Source: Gracilinema caldarium DSM 7334 (GTDB lineage: Bacteria > Spirochaetota > Spirochaetia > Treponematales > Breznakiellaceae). Taken from it: a stretch of 64,000 nt of DNA. Below the pieces are notes generated by a model. The model did not search any database. It was given only the letters and a program-made list of their open reading frames with translations, and was not told the DNA's origin. Below, piece by piece: positions 1 through 11,100 of this stretch (positions are counted from its first letter, which is position 1; each line of letters starts with the position of its first letter). The position numbers and the translations under genes were made by a program. The stretch is from NCBI RefSeq assembly GCF_000219725.1, contig NC_015732.1, positions 1,178,001 through 1,242,000 of the forward strand. The letters are read 5' to 3'.

Positions 1-2
1 AC

Positions 3-536
3 CGTCCTCCTGAACCGGGAATCACCTATGTGCTTATAGTGTCGGCAGATACGAAGGATCTCTCAGCCCTGAGCCTGGAGCAGGAGTACCGGGAAGTCTT
101 TACTCCGTCTATTCCCTACCTGGAACTTCGCTCAGTTCAGGCTGATGGAGCGCTGATCTTTTCTGGCCCCTTCTCTGAAAGACCCCAGGGGGTCTACACC
201 GCGCCCCTGCAAGCTCCTGAGGGGAAGCTGGCCATCAATCTGCAGTTTTCTCATCCCTTTACTGCTGAGGCACAAATTGCCCTTTTAAAACAGGTGAACC
301 TTGCACCCTATTTTCCGGGGAGTCTTGCACCGGTTGCCTTACAGCGGGGCTCTTGGCTTTCCGACAGCACCGTAAGGCTTGTCTGGGTAGGTCTAGAAGG
401 TGGGAGTGTTGATGTACCCCATTATTACCGGCTCTCCCTGGCAGGAGGGAGGTCGGGAATTACTACATCTCTTCAGGAAGGACTGGGCTACTGGCTTAAG
501 GAACCTATTGTACTCATGCTGGAGGCCCAGCAATGA
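3..536 (+). CDS. C-terminal part of an exported Ig-like protein (partial)
   Basis: The frame is open to the left edge of the window, so only the last 177 or so residues are seen. A GTG at 30 is a possible start, but the nine codons before it are also open and no ribosome binding site is visible, so I read this as the tail of a longer gene. The sequence is rich in beta-prone, aromatic and proline residues, and no catalytic motif was recognised. It overlaps the next gene by four bases (ATGA), which implies translational coupling with the Ig-like lipoprotein. The function is unknown; a surface or periplasmic partner of that lipoprotein is an inference from position. Confidence 0.6.
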   Translation, partial: RPPEPGITYVLIVSADTKDLSALSLEQEYREVFTPSIPYLELRSVQADGALIFSGPFSERPQGVYTAPLQAPEGKLAINLQFSHPFTAEAQIALLKQVNLAPYFPGSLAPVALQRGSWLSDSTVRLVWVGLEGGSVDVPHYYRLSLAGGRSGITTSLQEGLGYWLKEPIVLMLEAQQ

Positions 537-2095
537 AAATCAATAATAAAATCCTTCTATTATATACGCTCTTTGCTGCGCTTATAGGGGGCTGTGATAT
601 TCTGCGGGACGCTCCGTTTATCGTCCGAAGCTGGAGTCCTGGAGAGGGAGCCCACCCTGACTTTTCTGGCCCTGCCATAACACTGGAGTTTTCCCATGAC
701 CCAGACCGGTATAGTGTGGAACGCAGTTTTTCCTGTACCGAAGATGGCCTTGCCTTATCGGGAACCTTCGTCTGGCAGGGCAGGCAGCTTACCTTTTATC
801 CTGCTGGCGGAATACTACCAAACCGGGATTATCGTATTGGGATAGCTACCGATGCCCAGGATACAAGGGGGCTATCGTTAGATTCGGCCTTTGAAGGGCG
901 ATTCTCGACTCGACCTAATGGTACCCGAATGGTACTGCTTGGAACCATTCCCGCCGAAGGGGGCCTGTTGGGTGCCGATGCTGAAGGCCCCTGTATGGAA
1001 CCGGTTATCCTTACCTTTTCCCGGGCAGTAAACCTGGAAAATCTGTATCAATATAGTTCCTTTTCCCCCAGTATTCAGGGGCTCTGGAGTCTGGAATCGG
1101 ACGGGACTGTGGCACGCTTTACTCCTTCCCAGCCATGGTCAAACGGAAGGAGCTATGTATGTACTTTGGGAAAAGACTTACCTGACTGCTACGGCCGTCC
1201 CATGGGTCAATCCTATCGCCTGCATTTTTCTGTTGGAGATGATACGGAGCCCCCCAGGCTTGTGAGTATAAGGGCCCTGGACAGGGAGGGCAATCTCCGG
1301 CAGGACCTTGTTTTTACTGAGTTTTATGGAGATTCAGGACCAGGATCCTCCGTACCGGTTAATGAAAACTTTGAAAGAACCTATCGTATCGCCTTAGAAT
1401 TTTCTGAGCCCGTGGATCCCAGTTCGGTTAAGAACAGGCTCTCTTTTCAGAGCAGTCTCGGGTTTACCCTTTCGCCGCCCTATCCGGCATCGACGACCAT
1501 AGAGCTAACCTTTACCGATTCACCGGTTTATGGAAAGCAGTATACCCTGAGTTTAGGCCGGGGTATTACGGATATCCATGGGAATACCAGTACCCAGCAG
1601 GTTCTCTGTAGGGTTCTGAATAACGGACCTGCCAGCAAACCTCCACGGTTCATCGGTCTACGGCTGCCCCTTGCCCCCGGTGGTGGAGCGGGTAATGAAG
1701 AACCTGTTCGTTATGCAATGTCGGATTCCTTCAGCGATCTACCAATCAGTAGTGGAACCGATCGCTACCCCTATGATGTGCCCACCGATACCTGGTTTGA
1801 ACTTTATTTTGATATGGCCCAGGATGCTCACCTAGATCTGTTTTCTTTGATGAACAGCCTTAATGTCAATGCTACCAACAGTGCCCTTAGTTTCGCTCCC
1901 CGGAGCATCAAGAACAGCGGTTTTACCTGGGCAGATCCGGTCCCTGAATGGGCTGACTATGAACGGGTAGAAGTCCGGGGGCTCATTACCAATGGGACCA
2001 ATGGCGGAGTGGTTACCTTTAGTCTGTCCTCAGATCTGTCAGACACCCTGGGGAATAGGGGGGAGGGATTGCAGACCCTTCCGCTCTGTAAATAG
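533..2095 (+). CDS. Ig-like (SbsA/Big_5-type) lipoprotein, 520 aa
   Basis: The N terminus has a basic start, a hydrophobic stretch and a lipobox ending IGGC at about residue 21, so this is a predicted lipoprotein. The mature part holds several repeats of about 100 residues with the pattern P..GA....G..I.L.FS and then a later F.....Y.......D..G, typical of the SbsA-type bacterial Ig-like fold. Copies begin near residues 34, 138 and 240. The gene starts inside the stop of the preceding gene, and the RND permease gene starts eight bases downstream. The family is usually structural or adhesive at the cell surface. A link to export of the giant protein further down is inference from the operon only. 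Confidence 0.75.
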   Translation: MKINNKILLLYTLFAALIGGCDILRDAPFIVRSWSPGEGAHPDFSGPAITLEFSHDPDRYSVERSFSCTEDGLALSGTFVWQGRQLTFYPAGGILPNRDYRIGIATDAQDTRGLSLDSAFEGRFSTRPNGTRMVLLGTIPAEGGLLGADAEGPCMEPVILTFSRAVNLENLYQYSSFSPSIQGLWSLESDGTVARFTPSQPWSNGRSYVCTLGKDLPDCYGRPMGQSYRLHFSVGDDTEPPRLVSIRALDREGNLRQDLVFTEFYGDSGPGSSVPVNENFERTYRIALEFSEPVDPSSVKNRLSFQSSLGFTLSPPYPASTTIELTFTDSPVYGKQYTLSLGRGITDIHGNTSTQQVLCRVLNNGPASKPPRFIGLRLPLAPGGGAGNEEPVRYAMSDSFSDLPISSGTDRYPYDVPTDTWFELYFDMAQDAHLDLFSLMNSLNVNATNSALSFAPRSIKNSGFTWADPVPEWADYERVEVRGLITNGTNGGVVTFSLSSDLSDTLGNRGEGLQTLPLCK

Positions 2096-2103
2096 GCAGC
2101 CCT

Positions 2104-5100
2104 ATGGAAAGGCTTATTCTGATTTGTGTAAAACGGCCGGTGGCAGTAACCATGGCCCTGGCTGCCCTCCTGCTTTTTGGAGGAATAGCCCTTTCGGAAC
2201 TGCCTATCGATGCATTACCGGAACTGCAGGTTCCCCGGGTACAGGTTTCTGCAAGCTACCCTGGAATTGCCAGCAGGGATATCCGTACGGTTTTAACGAT
2301 TCCCTTGGAAGATGCCCTGGCTTCAGTCCGGTCGCTGCAACGGATTCGCAGTGTGTCCCGGGATGGGGAAGCGGTTTTGGTATTAGATTTTGTCTGGGGA
2401 ACCAATCCGGCGGATGCAGCTTTGCTGGTGCGGGAAGCGATCGACTCGGTATACCCCCAACTCCCGGAAGGGGTTTCTCGGCCGATAGTACTTCCCGCTG
2501 ACAGTTCAAACCAACCCATTGCAATCATTGGTGTCCGATCCCGGACAGATCAAGCCCAATTTGCCCGGCACATTGCGGAATATGAACTGCGATCCCGATT
2601 CAGACGTATCGATGGAATCGGTATGGTGCTCCTCGTGGGTGGGCAGAAAGAGGAAATTCAAGTACAGGTTGATGCCCAGCGTTCCTTTTCCCGGGGCTTG
2701 GGAGCCGCCAGTTTTGCAGACCTCATTGGGTCTGAGTGGGCCGATGTCAGTGTGGGCAGTGCCCGGGAAGGGAACCATGAACTGGTTATTATTAGTGCCG
2801 GTAAACCACAACAGCTGGATGAACTGAATCGCCGGGTGCTGTCTGCCCGAAGCGGTCCGGTGTATCCCGATGAAGTTGGGCAGGTAGTCCTGGCATACCG
2901 GGAGCGGGAAAGTCTTTTTATTGTCAATGGCCGAGAGGCTGTAGCCCTGGAATTATACCGCAGGGTCCGAGCGAACCCCCTAGGTGTGGCCCGACAGATT
3001 CGCCAAAGGATGGCAGAAGCTCAAAAAGAATTGGGCCGGGATGTGGATATTGTGCTGGTCTATGATGGGTCCGAACATACCAGAAAAGGTCTTGTGGATC
3101 TGGGCCGGTCAGCCCTTTTTGGCTCTATTGCGGTAATTCTGGCCCTGCTGTTTTTTATCCGATCCGCCAGGGGGAGCCTGCTCACCCTGCTTTCTCTTCC
3201 CATTTCAGCCGCTGCAGCCCTCTGTTCTCTAGCCCTGGCGGGAAAGTCCTTGAACAGCATGAGCCTCGGAGGCCTTGCGTTAGGAATTGGTCTTGTTTCG
3301 GATACTTCGGTAGTCATTCTGGAACTCATGGAACGCCGGTATGGCGGCATCCACGAAAAGCCTTTGGCGGAGGATCTTGCAAGACTGGTGGCCCGGGTAT
3401 CGGCTTCTTCTCTGGGGAGTACCCTCACCACGATGATTGTTTTTATCCCTATTTTGTTTCTCCCCGGTCCGCTGGGTCAGCTTTTCGCTGATCTTTCAAT
3501 AACCCTTATTGCAGCAGTCGCCGCAGGCTGGGCTTATGCTCAATTTGCGCTTCCTTCTTTGTACCCCCAAAGGCGGTACCGCCTTTGGGGGTACCGCCGC
3601 TGGTGGCCAAGACGAAAAAAAACAAGAGCTCCCAGACCGATCTTAGTGCATATAACCGATGGGTACAGATGGCTGCTCCGCGGCTCTTTGCGTCATCCAC
3701 TGAGGGTTTATGCTGTGGCTCTCTTCAGTGTGATCTTCGGCACGGTGGTGCTTCTGAGCCGGCCTGTACGGTTCAGCCCCACCAACGGTGCAGAAGAACT
3801 GGAAATACAGGTAGCCTTTGCCCCAGGCATGCGGTTAGATGCCATGGTCTTTCATGGTGAGGCCCTGAGCAGGCTAGTAGCAGACCTGCCGGAAATATCT
3901 GTTGTCTTTGGACGATCGGGGGCAGAGCCGGAGGATGTTCTGCATCGGGCATCTCCAGAATATAAACAGGAACTCCTTACCCTCCGGTGCATACTGAAAC
4001 GCGGTGGTTCTGCTCAAAAGCTCATACCCCTGCTTACTGAACGGGTTCAGACTTATATAGATGATAAGGGGCCTCCGGGGCTCAGTTTCCGTATTGCATA
4101 CCCGGAGGACCCCATCGAAACCCTTTTGGGGCTGTCTTCTGCCTACACCCTGGCCTTAAAAGGTAAAAGCCCTGAAACAGTGCAAACCATGCTGGGGTCA
4201 GCCCTCGATGAATTAGCAGCCAGAAGTCCCGGCACTCAATTTACCTATCGACCTTCGGGAAACAGGCCGGAACTCAGTATTCATCTTAAACGGGATCGCT
4301 CTGCTACCGCCCAGATCTCGGCCTTTTCTGTTGCCAGAACCCTGCAGGCCAGCACCGAAGGACGTGCCGCAAGCCGTATGGAACTGGAAGGCCGTCCAAT
4401 CGATATCCGGGTAAAGGCGCGTCTTGATGAAAATCGTCCGCTTGAAACCTTGGAAGCCCTGCCGGTCAATGAAGGAGGTCAGGCTCCGGTGTTTCTGGGA
4501 AGTCTTGCAACCCTGACCCGTACCGAAGGGGCTGCAGCTCTGGCCCGGCTTGACCGTTCTGATGTGGTGTATATCGATGGTACCCCAGCTTCAGGTCAGG
4601 GTAAAAGGTTGGTTCAAGTCATGCAGCGGGCCAGCCTTGAAATTCCAGGCTTAACCTATGCTGATGACTCAGCCTTTAGCCGATATCGGCAAAGTCTCAT
4701 GTTTACGGTTTTCCTCGTGATCCTGCTGCTGTACTTTTTAATGGCCGCCCAGTTCGAGTCCTACAGCCTGCCTATCCTCCTTATGGTAAGTATCCCCGTG
4801 GCCCTGTCTGGAGCCGGGCCTGCCCTGGCTCTGGTCGGTTCCGGATTGGATTCCGGGTCGATAGTTGGGCTTGCGGTGCTTTTTGGCCTTGTGGTTAATA
4901 ATGCAATCATTCTTTTTGAAGTGAGTAAAGAACAGATTGATAAGGGCCGCAGCCGGGTCATAGCGGTCTATAGTGGATCAATCGAGCGCCTCATTTCGGT
5001 ACTCACCACCACTACTACCACACTGCTTGCCCTTTTGCCGGTGATCATTGCCCCCCTGGGGGCTACCCAGCGGTCCATGTCAGCGGCCATGTTCGGCGGT

Positions 5101-5208
5101 ATAGCCGCCAGTACCTTCATCTCGCTCCTTGTAATACCGCCCCTGCTTGTTCACTATATGCCCCAATTTACGCCGGCAACACCAGGAGGTCCCCATGGGA
5201 ATAGCTAA
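2104..5208 (+). CDS. RND-family inner-membrane permease (AcrB/HAE1-like), 1034 aa
   Basis: The length and layout are those of RND pumps: an N-terminal membrane helix, a large periplasmic loop, six helices around residues 335-475, a cytoplasmic loop, a second periplasmic loop and a C-terminal helix bundle from about 860. In TM4 the motif is GLVSDTSVV, so one acidic relay residue (D400) is kept and the second is threonine. In TM10 the usual lysine is asparagine (NNAII, N932), as in many VDN/NNA-type members. No periplasmic adaptor or TolC gene is seen in the window. A 34-bp perfect palindrome codes for part of the cytoplasmic loop near residue 490. The substrate is unknown; the pump is co-transcribed with a second RND protein and the giant toxin-like gene. 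Confidence 0.9.
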   Translation: MERLILICVKRPVAVTMALAALLLFGGIALSELPIDALPELQVPRVQVSASYPGIASRDIRTVLTIPLEDALASVRSLQRIRSVSRDGEAVLVLDFVWGTNPADAALLVREAIDSVYPQLPEGVSRPIVLPADSSNQPIAIIGVRSRTDQAQFARHIAEYELRSRFRRIDGIGMVLLVGGQKEEIQVQVDAQRSFSRGLGAASFADLIGSEWADVSVGSAREGNHELVIISAGKPQQLDELNRRVLSARSGPVYPDEVGQVVLAYRERESLFIVNGREAVALELYRRVRANPLGVARQIRQRMAEAQKELGRDVDIVLVYDGSEHTRKGLVDLGRSALFGSIAVILALLFFIRSARGSLLTLLSLPISAAAALCSLALAGKSLNSMSLGGLALGIGLVSDTSVVILELMERRYGGIHEKPLAEDLARLVARVSASSLGSTLTTMIVFIPILFLPGPLGQLFADLSITLIAAVAAGWAYAQFALPSLYPQRRYRLWGYRRWWPRRKKTRAPRPILVHITDGYRWLLRGSLRHPLRVYAVALFSVIFGTVVLLSRPVRFSPTNGAEELEIQVAFAPGMRLDAMVFHGEALSRLVADLPEISVVFGRSGAEPEDVLHRASPEYKQELLTLRCILKRGGSAQKLIPLLTERVQTYIDDKGPPGLSFRIAYPEDPIETLLGLSSAYTLALKGKSPETVQTMLGSALDELAARSPGTQFTYRPSGNRPELSIHLKRDRSATAQISAFSVARTLQASTEGRAASRMELEGRPIDIRVKARLDENRPLETLEALPVNEGGQAPVFLGSLATLTRTEGAAALARLDRSDVVYIDGTPASGQGKRLVQVMQRASLEIPGLTYADDSAFSRYRQSLMFTVFLVILLLYFLMAAQFESYSLPILLMVSIPVALSGAGPALALVGSGLDSGSIVGLAVLFGLVVNNAIILFEVSKEQIDKGRSRVIAVYSGSIERLISVLTTTTTTLLALLPVIIAPLGATQRSMSAAMFGGIAASTFISLLVIPPLLVHYMPQFTPATPGGPHGNS
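3561..3594. repeat. 34-bp perfect palindrome inside the RND gene
   Basis: Positions 3561-3577 are the exact reverse complement of 3578-3594, centred on GGTACC. It is translated in frame as part of the loop between the two RND halves (YPQRRYRLWGY). The following bases repeat GGTACCGCC once more. It resembles a small inserted palindromic element, tolerated because it lies in a cytoplasmic loop. Confidence 0.85.
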
Positions 5209-8179
5209 TCCAAAACGGACCCTGGCGATACTCCTGGTTTGTATATCCCTATCGGCAGCCTTGATGATCCGGCAGGGCCCTGGAACCACCGCTCAAGACA
5301 GGGATCCATCCTATGTGGTAACCCTGAGGCACTATGGTGTAGAAGCTCGGGAAATGGAACGGACCGTGGCTATCCCCCTGGAAGATGCCCTGTCTGCCAT
5401 ACCGGGCATTTCGAATCTGGTAACCACCAGTGAACAGGGTAAAGTTCGAGTTCTCGTGCATTTTACCGGTACCGGAACTGGTACTTACGAAGCTGTCCGG
5501 GATGCAGCCCAGCGGGTCTATGAAACCCTCCCACCCTCGGCACAACGGCCAGAAATTACAAGTTCCCGGGACAGCCGTATCCCTGTATGGTCTGCCGCGG
5601 TATTTCTGAAAGATGAAGATCCAGCATCTGCCCATACTCTGGGGAGTCTTCTGGAACGGGTCGTAAAACCTGCCCTTGAGCGCATTGATGGGGCAGGGGA
5701 GATCGAACTGGCTGGTACCGGACTTCCTGAAGTAGTGATAAGCCTGGATGAAAAGGCCTGTGCCGCCCGGGGAATAGCAGCATGGAATATAGCCCGTCAG
5801 CTGGCAGAACAGGACCTGCTGTTTCCGGCGGGACACATCGATGAGGGAGACCGACGGCTGTTCATGACGCTGGATGGCCGCTTTGAAACTGCCAAAGCTT
5901 TAGAACATGCCCCGATTGCCCTTCCTTCAGGTCAGATGGTTCCCCTGCTCAGTTTAGGTAAAATCGTAGAACAGGATCGGCAGCCTGAGACCATCGCCCG
6001 TCTCGATGGGAAGCCCGCAGCGGTTATTTCTGTAATGGGATCTTCCCAGGTGAAATTAAATAGGCTCTCGAAGCAGATCAGGCAGATCCTCAAAGATCTG
6101 GAACACCTGCCTCTGGTGTTGTATGTCCTTTCAGACCGGGGGAAAGAAGAGGAAGAAGCCTTTCTTTCAGTGGTATCCGCCACGGTTCAGGGAAGTATCA
6201 TCCTCGCAGTTACGGTAGCTCTTCTTTCAGGGGGATTTTCTGTCATCAGTATCCTGTCGGTTCCCCTGATCATATTTTTTGCAGGGGCTATCCTTGTGCT
6301 TTTTGGATTCTCTCTGGATCGGCTCAGCCTGGCAGGTTTAGCCTGCGGTGTTGGGGCTGCTGTGGACTGTACCATCGTGGTTATTGAGCGGCTTCAGTCC
6401 TGTCAGAGCCGGCTGGAGAAAGAAAAGTCCCTTATGGTTCTGGCTCCATCCCTCTTTGCCAGTACGGCTACTACAGTGGTAGCCCTTATACCCCTGGCCT
6501 TGCTGGGGTCCAACTCTGCTATAGTGGGTGCCATTGCCTGGGGAATTGGGACTACTTCAGTGGTAGCCCTGGGTATTGGTTTGGGTTTTCTTCCAGCATT
6601 TATCACATCTCCGGTTCCAAGATGCATGACGCCATGGCCGAGGGCCTTAGGTATCAGACATTACGCTACGCTTTTTACTCAGCGGGTACGGAAGAGTTTT
6701 AGCTGGCTCATGATCCATTCATACCAGAAGCCCCGGAGGATTCTGTTGCTCTCAAGTATCCTCTCAATCGCAGGGCTTGGTGCTCTTTATATTTCCGGGG
6801 CGGATGTTGCAAATCTGCCTTCAGAGGATTCGGTGTATGCCCAGGTCGAATTTGAAGGGGGCCTTGTTTCAGAGCGGGTTGATGAGCTGATCTCTGAATA
6901 TGCAGTATCTCTCCGGAGTAAAAAGGGTATCAGGGCAGTACAAACCAGTGCCCGGACCGCCTCTGCATCGGTCATGATTTCCTTTAATCCCCGGGAAACA
7001 AACCTGGATGCAGTTCGAGTCTTGGCCAGGTCTACCCCAGTATATGGTGGTTTTGTGTATATTCCTGAGGCTTCCTCCCAGGACCGGATTTGGACCATCA
7101 CTATTGCGGGGGACGATGATGAGGTTTGCCGCAGGATTGCCAGGGATCTTGCCCGGTCTGCCCAGGCTTCACCTTTGGTGAGTGAAACGGTTCTGAATTT
7201 TAAAGATGGCAGTCAACGGCTTTTCCTACACAACGATGGGGAGCGTATGGCGGCCCTGGGACTTTCCGCTTCCTTCGTAGCGGATACCCTGCGGCGAGCC
7301 CTCTTCGGCCCGGTTATTTATAAACGACTGAATGAAACAGGAGAGACCGATGTACGGCTTCGTTTTGCTACCGAAACCTATGTACATCGGGATACGCTCT
7401 ATCATCTTCCCCTTTCCCCGGCGATTGAGACTCATACGGTAGTCCATATCAAAGAAGACCGGGAACCCGCATCAATCCGGAGGGAAAACAGGCGTCGTAC
7501 AGCTTCTATTTCTATTCGCACCAGGCCTATGGATCCCCGTAAAGTACGGGATCAGCTGCAGCCCCTCTTAGAAAAGATACTGTTACCGCCAGGGTATGTC
7601 ATCACCTTTGATCGGGAAGCGATTGCTGCTGCTGATAACCTTTCCCGAATGGGCCTTCATTTTACGTTGGCCCTGATATTCTGCTTCATGGTGATTGCAG
7701 CCGCAACCGAATCTGTTCAGGCAGCCCTGGTAATCCTCGCTGCGGTACCTCCCGCTCTGGCTGTACCAGCGCTGACAACCCTTCTATCCGGTTCTTCCAT
7801 AGATGTAGCCCTGGCTTGTGCCTTTGTGGCGGTCAGCGGAATTACGGTGAATGCGGCGGTTTTATCCGTAGAAGCCCTCAGAGAACAGGGGCCCATTTCA
7901 TCAACCTATACACTCTACCGGGCTCTTCGTAAGAGGCTCCCTCCCTTGTTTTCCACGAGCCTTACCACTGTAGTGGGATCCCTCCCCTTCCTCTGTATTC
8001 CCGGGGCAGCTAACCAGATGATCCGGTCACTGGCACTGGTTAACACCCTTGGGGTAAGCATGTCCTTCCTGGTTTCGCTTAGTCTCATCCCAGCTTTGGC
8101 CCGGCTTTGGCCAGCTGTTACATTCCCGCAGGAGGCGGGGATACAACCCTATCCTTCATCACAAGGAGCACTGGTATGA
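5195..8179 (+). CDS. Second RND-family permease-like protein, 994 aa
   Basis: I chose the ATG at 5195 because an AGGAGG-like site sits just before it and a signal-anchor helix follows. An in-frame start at 5147 would lie inside the preceding gene. The start overlaps the end of the first RND gene by 14 bases. The fold is RND throughout: N-terminal helix, periplasmic loop, a helix bundle near residues 330-480, second loop and C-terminal bundle. TM4 reads AAVDCTIVVIE, with D391 kept and the neighbour cysteine. TM10 has SGITVNAAVL, with asparagine in place of lysine. It is more diverged than its neighbour, so the two may form a hetero-complex. The stop overlaps the start of the giant gene. Confidence 0.85.
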   Translation: MGIANPKRTLAILLVCISLSAALMIRQGPGTTAQDRDPSYVVTLRHYGVEAREMERTVAIPLEDALSAIPGISNLVTTSEQGKVRVLVHFTGTGTGTYEAVRDAAQRVYETLPPSAQRPEITSSRDSRIPVWSAAVFLKDEDPASAHTLGSLLERVVKPALERIDGAGEIELAGTGLPEVVISLDEKACAARGIAAWNIARQLAEQDLLFPAGHIDEGDRRLFMTLDGRFETAKALEHAPIALPSGQMVPLLSLGKIVEQDRQPETIARLDGKPAAVISVMGSSQVKLNRLSKQIRQILKDLEHLPLVLYVLSDRGKEEEEAFLSVVSATVQGSIILAVTVALLSGGFSVISILSVPLIIFFAGAILVLFGFSLDRLSLAGLACGVGAAVDCTIVVIERLQSCQSRLEKEKSLMVLAPSLFASTATTVVALIPLALLGSNSAIVGAIAWGIGTTSVVALGIGLGFLPAFITSPVPRCMTPWPRALGIRHYATLFTQRVRKSFSWLMIHSYQKPRRILLLSSILSIAGLGALYISGADVANLPSEDSVYAQVEFEGGLVSERVDELISEYAVSLRSKKGIRAVQTSARTASASVMISFNPRETNLDAVRVLARSTPVYGGFVYIPEASSQDRIWTITIAGDDDEVCRRIARDLARSAQASPLVSETVLNFKDGSQRLFLHNDGERMAALGLSASFVADTLRRALFGPVIYKRLNETGETDVRLRFATETYVHRDTLYHLPLSPAIETHTVVHIKEDREPASIRRENRRRTASISIRTRPMDPRKVRDQLQPLLEKILLPPGYVITFDREAIAAADNLSRMGLHFTLALIFCFMVIAAATESVQAALVILAAVPPALAVPALTTLLSGSSIDVALACAFVAVSGITVNAAVLSVEALREQGPISSTYTLYRALRKRLPPLFSTSLTTVVGSLPFLCIPGAANQMIRSLALVNTLGVSMSFLVSLSLIPALARLWPAVTFPQEAGIQPYPSSQGALV

Positions 8180-11100
8180 ACAGTAAGAAACAAAAAGTAA
8201 GCCTTATAGGGATCTGTATGTTCCTGGGTCTGGTTACTACCCTTGTAGCGGATCCAAAGCCGGACGTACGGGGCTTTGATCGCAGCGGGTTTGAATATTC
8301 CTTTTCCCGCGCCGATCAGACCCTGGATCCCGCCGCCTGGATAAATGAGGTAAAGCTGGGCATTGCTATAGCCCGAAAAAACTGGGAACAGTTGGCCCTT
8401 ACCCTCTATGATGATGTGGTAGAGCGGGAACATGCAGGAAAAGCCCTGGACCAGTGGACTGAAACAGAACTCCAGCAACGGTTTGCCCAATGGCTAGAAC
8501 GGCGTTTTCTCATCGAACAGGGGCTCAGTCTTGCAAGCCGAACCAGCAAGGCTGTACAGCAAGCTAACCTCCTGTATTTATACAAGACCGATCAGGATGG
8601 AAGTATCCTTTATGATGAAGCCACAGGGGATCCGGAAGTCATACGACCGGATGGGGACAATCCTGATAAACTCCTCGCTGATCAGGCAGCCTGGAATGCT
8701 CAGGTTGCCCAGAGCAAAGAAGAAAGCCTGCAGTACTATCGCAGTATACTGACTGCTCTGTCGCCGGAACTGCTTGCGTATCTTGAACCGGAACAACGAG
8801 CCGCCTTTGCTCAACAGCTGGAAAACCTGCAGGACCGGCTTGTACAACGGAAACAGAAGGAATTGGAAGCCCTCGTAGCTCAGGAAGAACGGATCTTTAT
8901 TGCCCGCAGGACCGGGGATGTATGGAGTCTTCGGAAAAAGAGCGAAAGCGAAGCCGCCGCTGCAATTGTGGCGGACCTCATCCGGGAAACCAAGTCCAGT
9001 TGTGACCAGAGCCTGGCATCCCTCGAAACCAAAATAGAATCAGCTTCCGCAGGAACCGGCGACCTGGCACTTATGGGAACCCAGTGGCTCGAGGCCTACA
9101 AGGAACAGTTCCAGCGGGGTATCGACGCCTGGCAGAAGGCCGAAGAACGGTTCATGGTGCGGCGTATCGAATGGGAACAGCAGGCTGGGAAACGATTTAC
9201 CGAAGGGGAAACAGCCTGGAGTGAGGCCTTTGAGAAACTTAATAAAGAGCAGCAGGCCTGGGAAGCCAAGGCCCGTATACTCTTTCAGGCCGGAGAAGAG
9301 ACCTTTAAGCGGGCCAGTGAAACCCTGGAACGGGCTATTACGGAGGCAAAGGCTGAGTTCCAGAAGGATGCGGACCTGCGGAGCCAGGCCAGCGCCGATC
9401 GGGCCCGGGCCTGGGTGGACACCTATGTAACCAGTGCCACCATGGTTTTAAGTGCCCGGGAAAGCAGTCAGTACTGGATTGATAAGCTGAAAAGTAAAAA
9501 TACTAGTTCTCCGCCCGCCATTGGAGACCCGGCCCTCCGCAGCTGGGTCGATGGAGCCCTGAAAAATGTCTGGAAGCAGGCCCAGCAAAGCTATGAAAAG
9601 CAATATTCCAATGACTTTAATGCTCTGCAAAACAAGAAACATGAAAGTGAGTGGACCAGAGCCGATATTGAAAGGTTTTATCAAGAAGAAGCAAGGAAAT
9701 ACCCATTATTTTACAATAATTCAAATACTAATATCTGGAGTACCTGGCTAGAAAACTACGATGCCAAACATGCCCAGGCGGTGGCGGAGTATCAAAATGC
9801 CCTTGCAGCGTTTCATGAAAAGCATGCCCTCTATTTCCGAATTACCGAGGCTGTAGCAACAATACCTGAAGAAGCCCAGGCCTTAACTCTCGCCGGAGAC
9901 TGCAAAACGCTTCTCGGTGCAGCCTTTGATCCGGACCTGATACAGGCCGGGGTAGAGATTAAACGTTGGATGCAGATCTACACCACCTACGCCGATCGGG
10001 CCCGGGAAGCGATGGAGACCCTGACCAGAGACTTTGACTTGGCCATAGGAAGCGGCTCAGGTGCCCTGATAGACGTTCTAGACAATGCAAAGACCAGTGA
10101 AGATTTCCACCTGGATGAGTACCAGATAGAGCTGTTGCGGGCTAAGGCGGTTGCAGGCTATTGGGCTCGTCGGGTAGATATTGCCCAGGCAGTAGCCCGC
10201 TATGCGGAGGACCTGACCGCAGGCAGAACCACTGATGCGGAAAGTGTGGCTGCCTGGAAAGCTTCTAAGGCCCGGTATGATACAGCCCTCGCTGACTATA
10301 AAGCAGCACAGGAAGCGCTAAGCAGTGCCAGTACCGATGTGGCAGCCAGCAGGGACCGTCTTACCAAAGCCGCTGCGGCCCTCGCACAGGCCGATGAAGA
10401 ACTGGAAGCACTCAACCAGGAATATGCCCTTAAAATGTCTCTGCTGGCGGTGGGTTCGGCAGATTACCTGAAAAGTGAACTTAAAGAGAAATACAAGAGC
10501 CTTCTTGAAACCTATGGACTCCTGCAGAAAACTGGTGATGAAGCGCCCTATGTAACGTATCTGGAAAGAGCAAAGCAGTATGGACTAGCGGAAAGCATTG
10601 AACAAACCGGACTTATATTAAAAAGTCTGGTAACGGGAGCGTATGGGGAACCGGCCATTTCGGACCTCTCAAGACGCTATTCGGCTCTTTATATTCCCGA
10701 AGATGAAAAACCTCTGCTTCAAACCTTTGAAGCTCTTGGTGTGGATGAACATTCATCCAACTATGGAGCCCTGAAATCAGTCTATGAGGCCTGGAAAACC
10801 AGCACTGGAGAAGAGCAGCAGCACTATGACAGGCTGATTCGAGCCCTGCTGCTGCAAGCCAGGGACGAAGCTCAGGCAGCCCTCGAAACACGACTCGACA
10901 GTATTTCCCTGCTCTCAAGCAGCACCTGGGACGAATGGTACAGAAGCCGCGGCGGGATTACAGACCCTGGAACACCCCTTACGGAGGACAGCATTGGTCA
11001 AACCCTGATAGAGGATATGGAACAGGCTGCACGGGTGTATCTCGCAAAACGGGTAGAGCAGGAACTTGCCCTGCTAGGCTATTTCCTGGATCCCATGGGC

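Noticed and set aside
2104-8179. Dead RND pumps because one acidic residue and the lysine are missing
   Set aside because: Many working RND proteins of the VDN/NNA type have the same changes, and both frames are intact.
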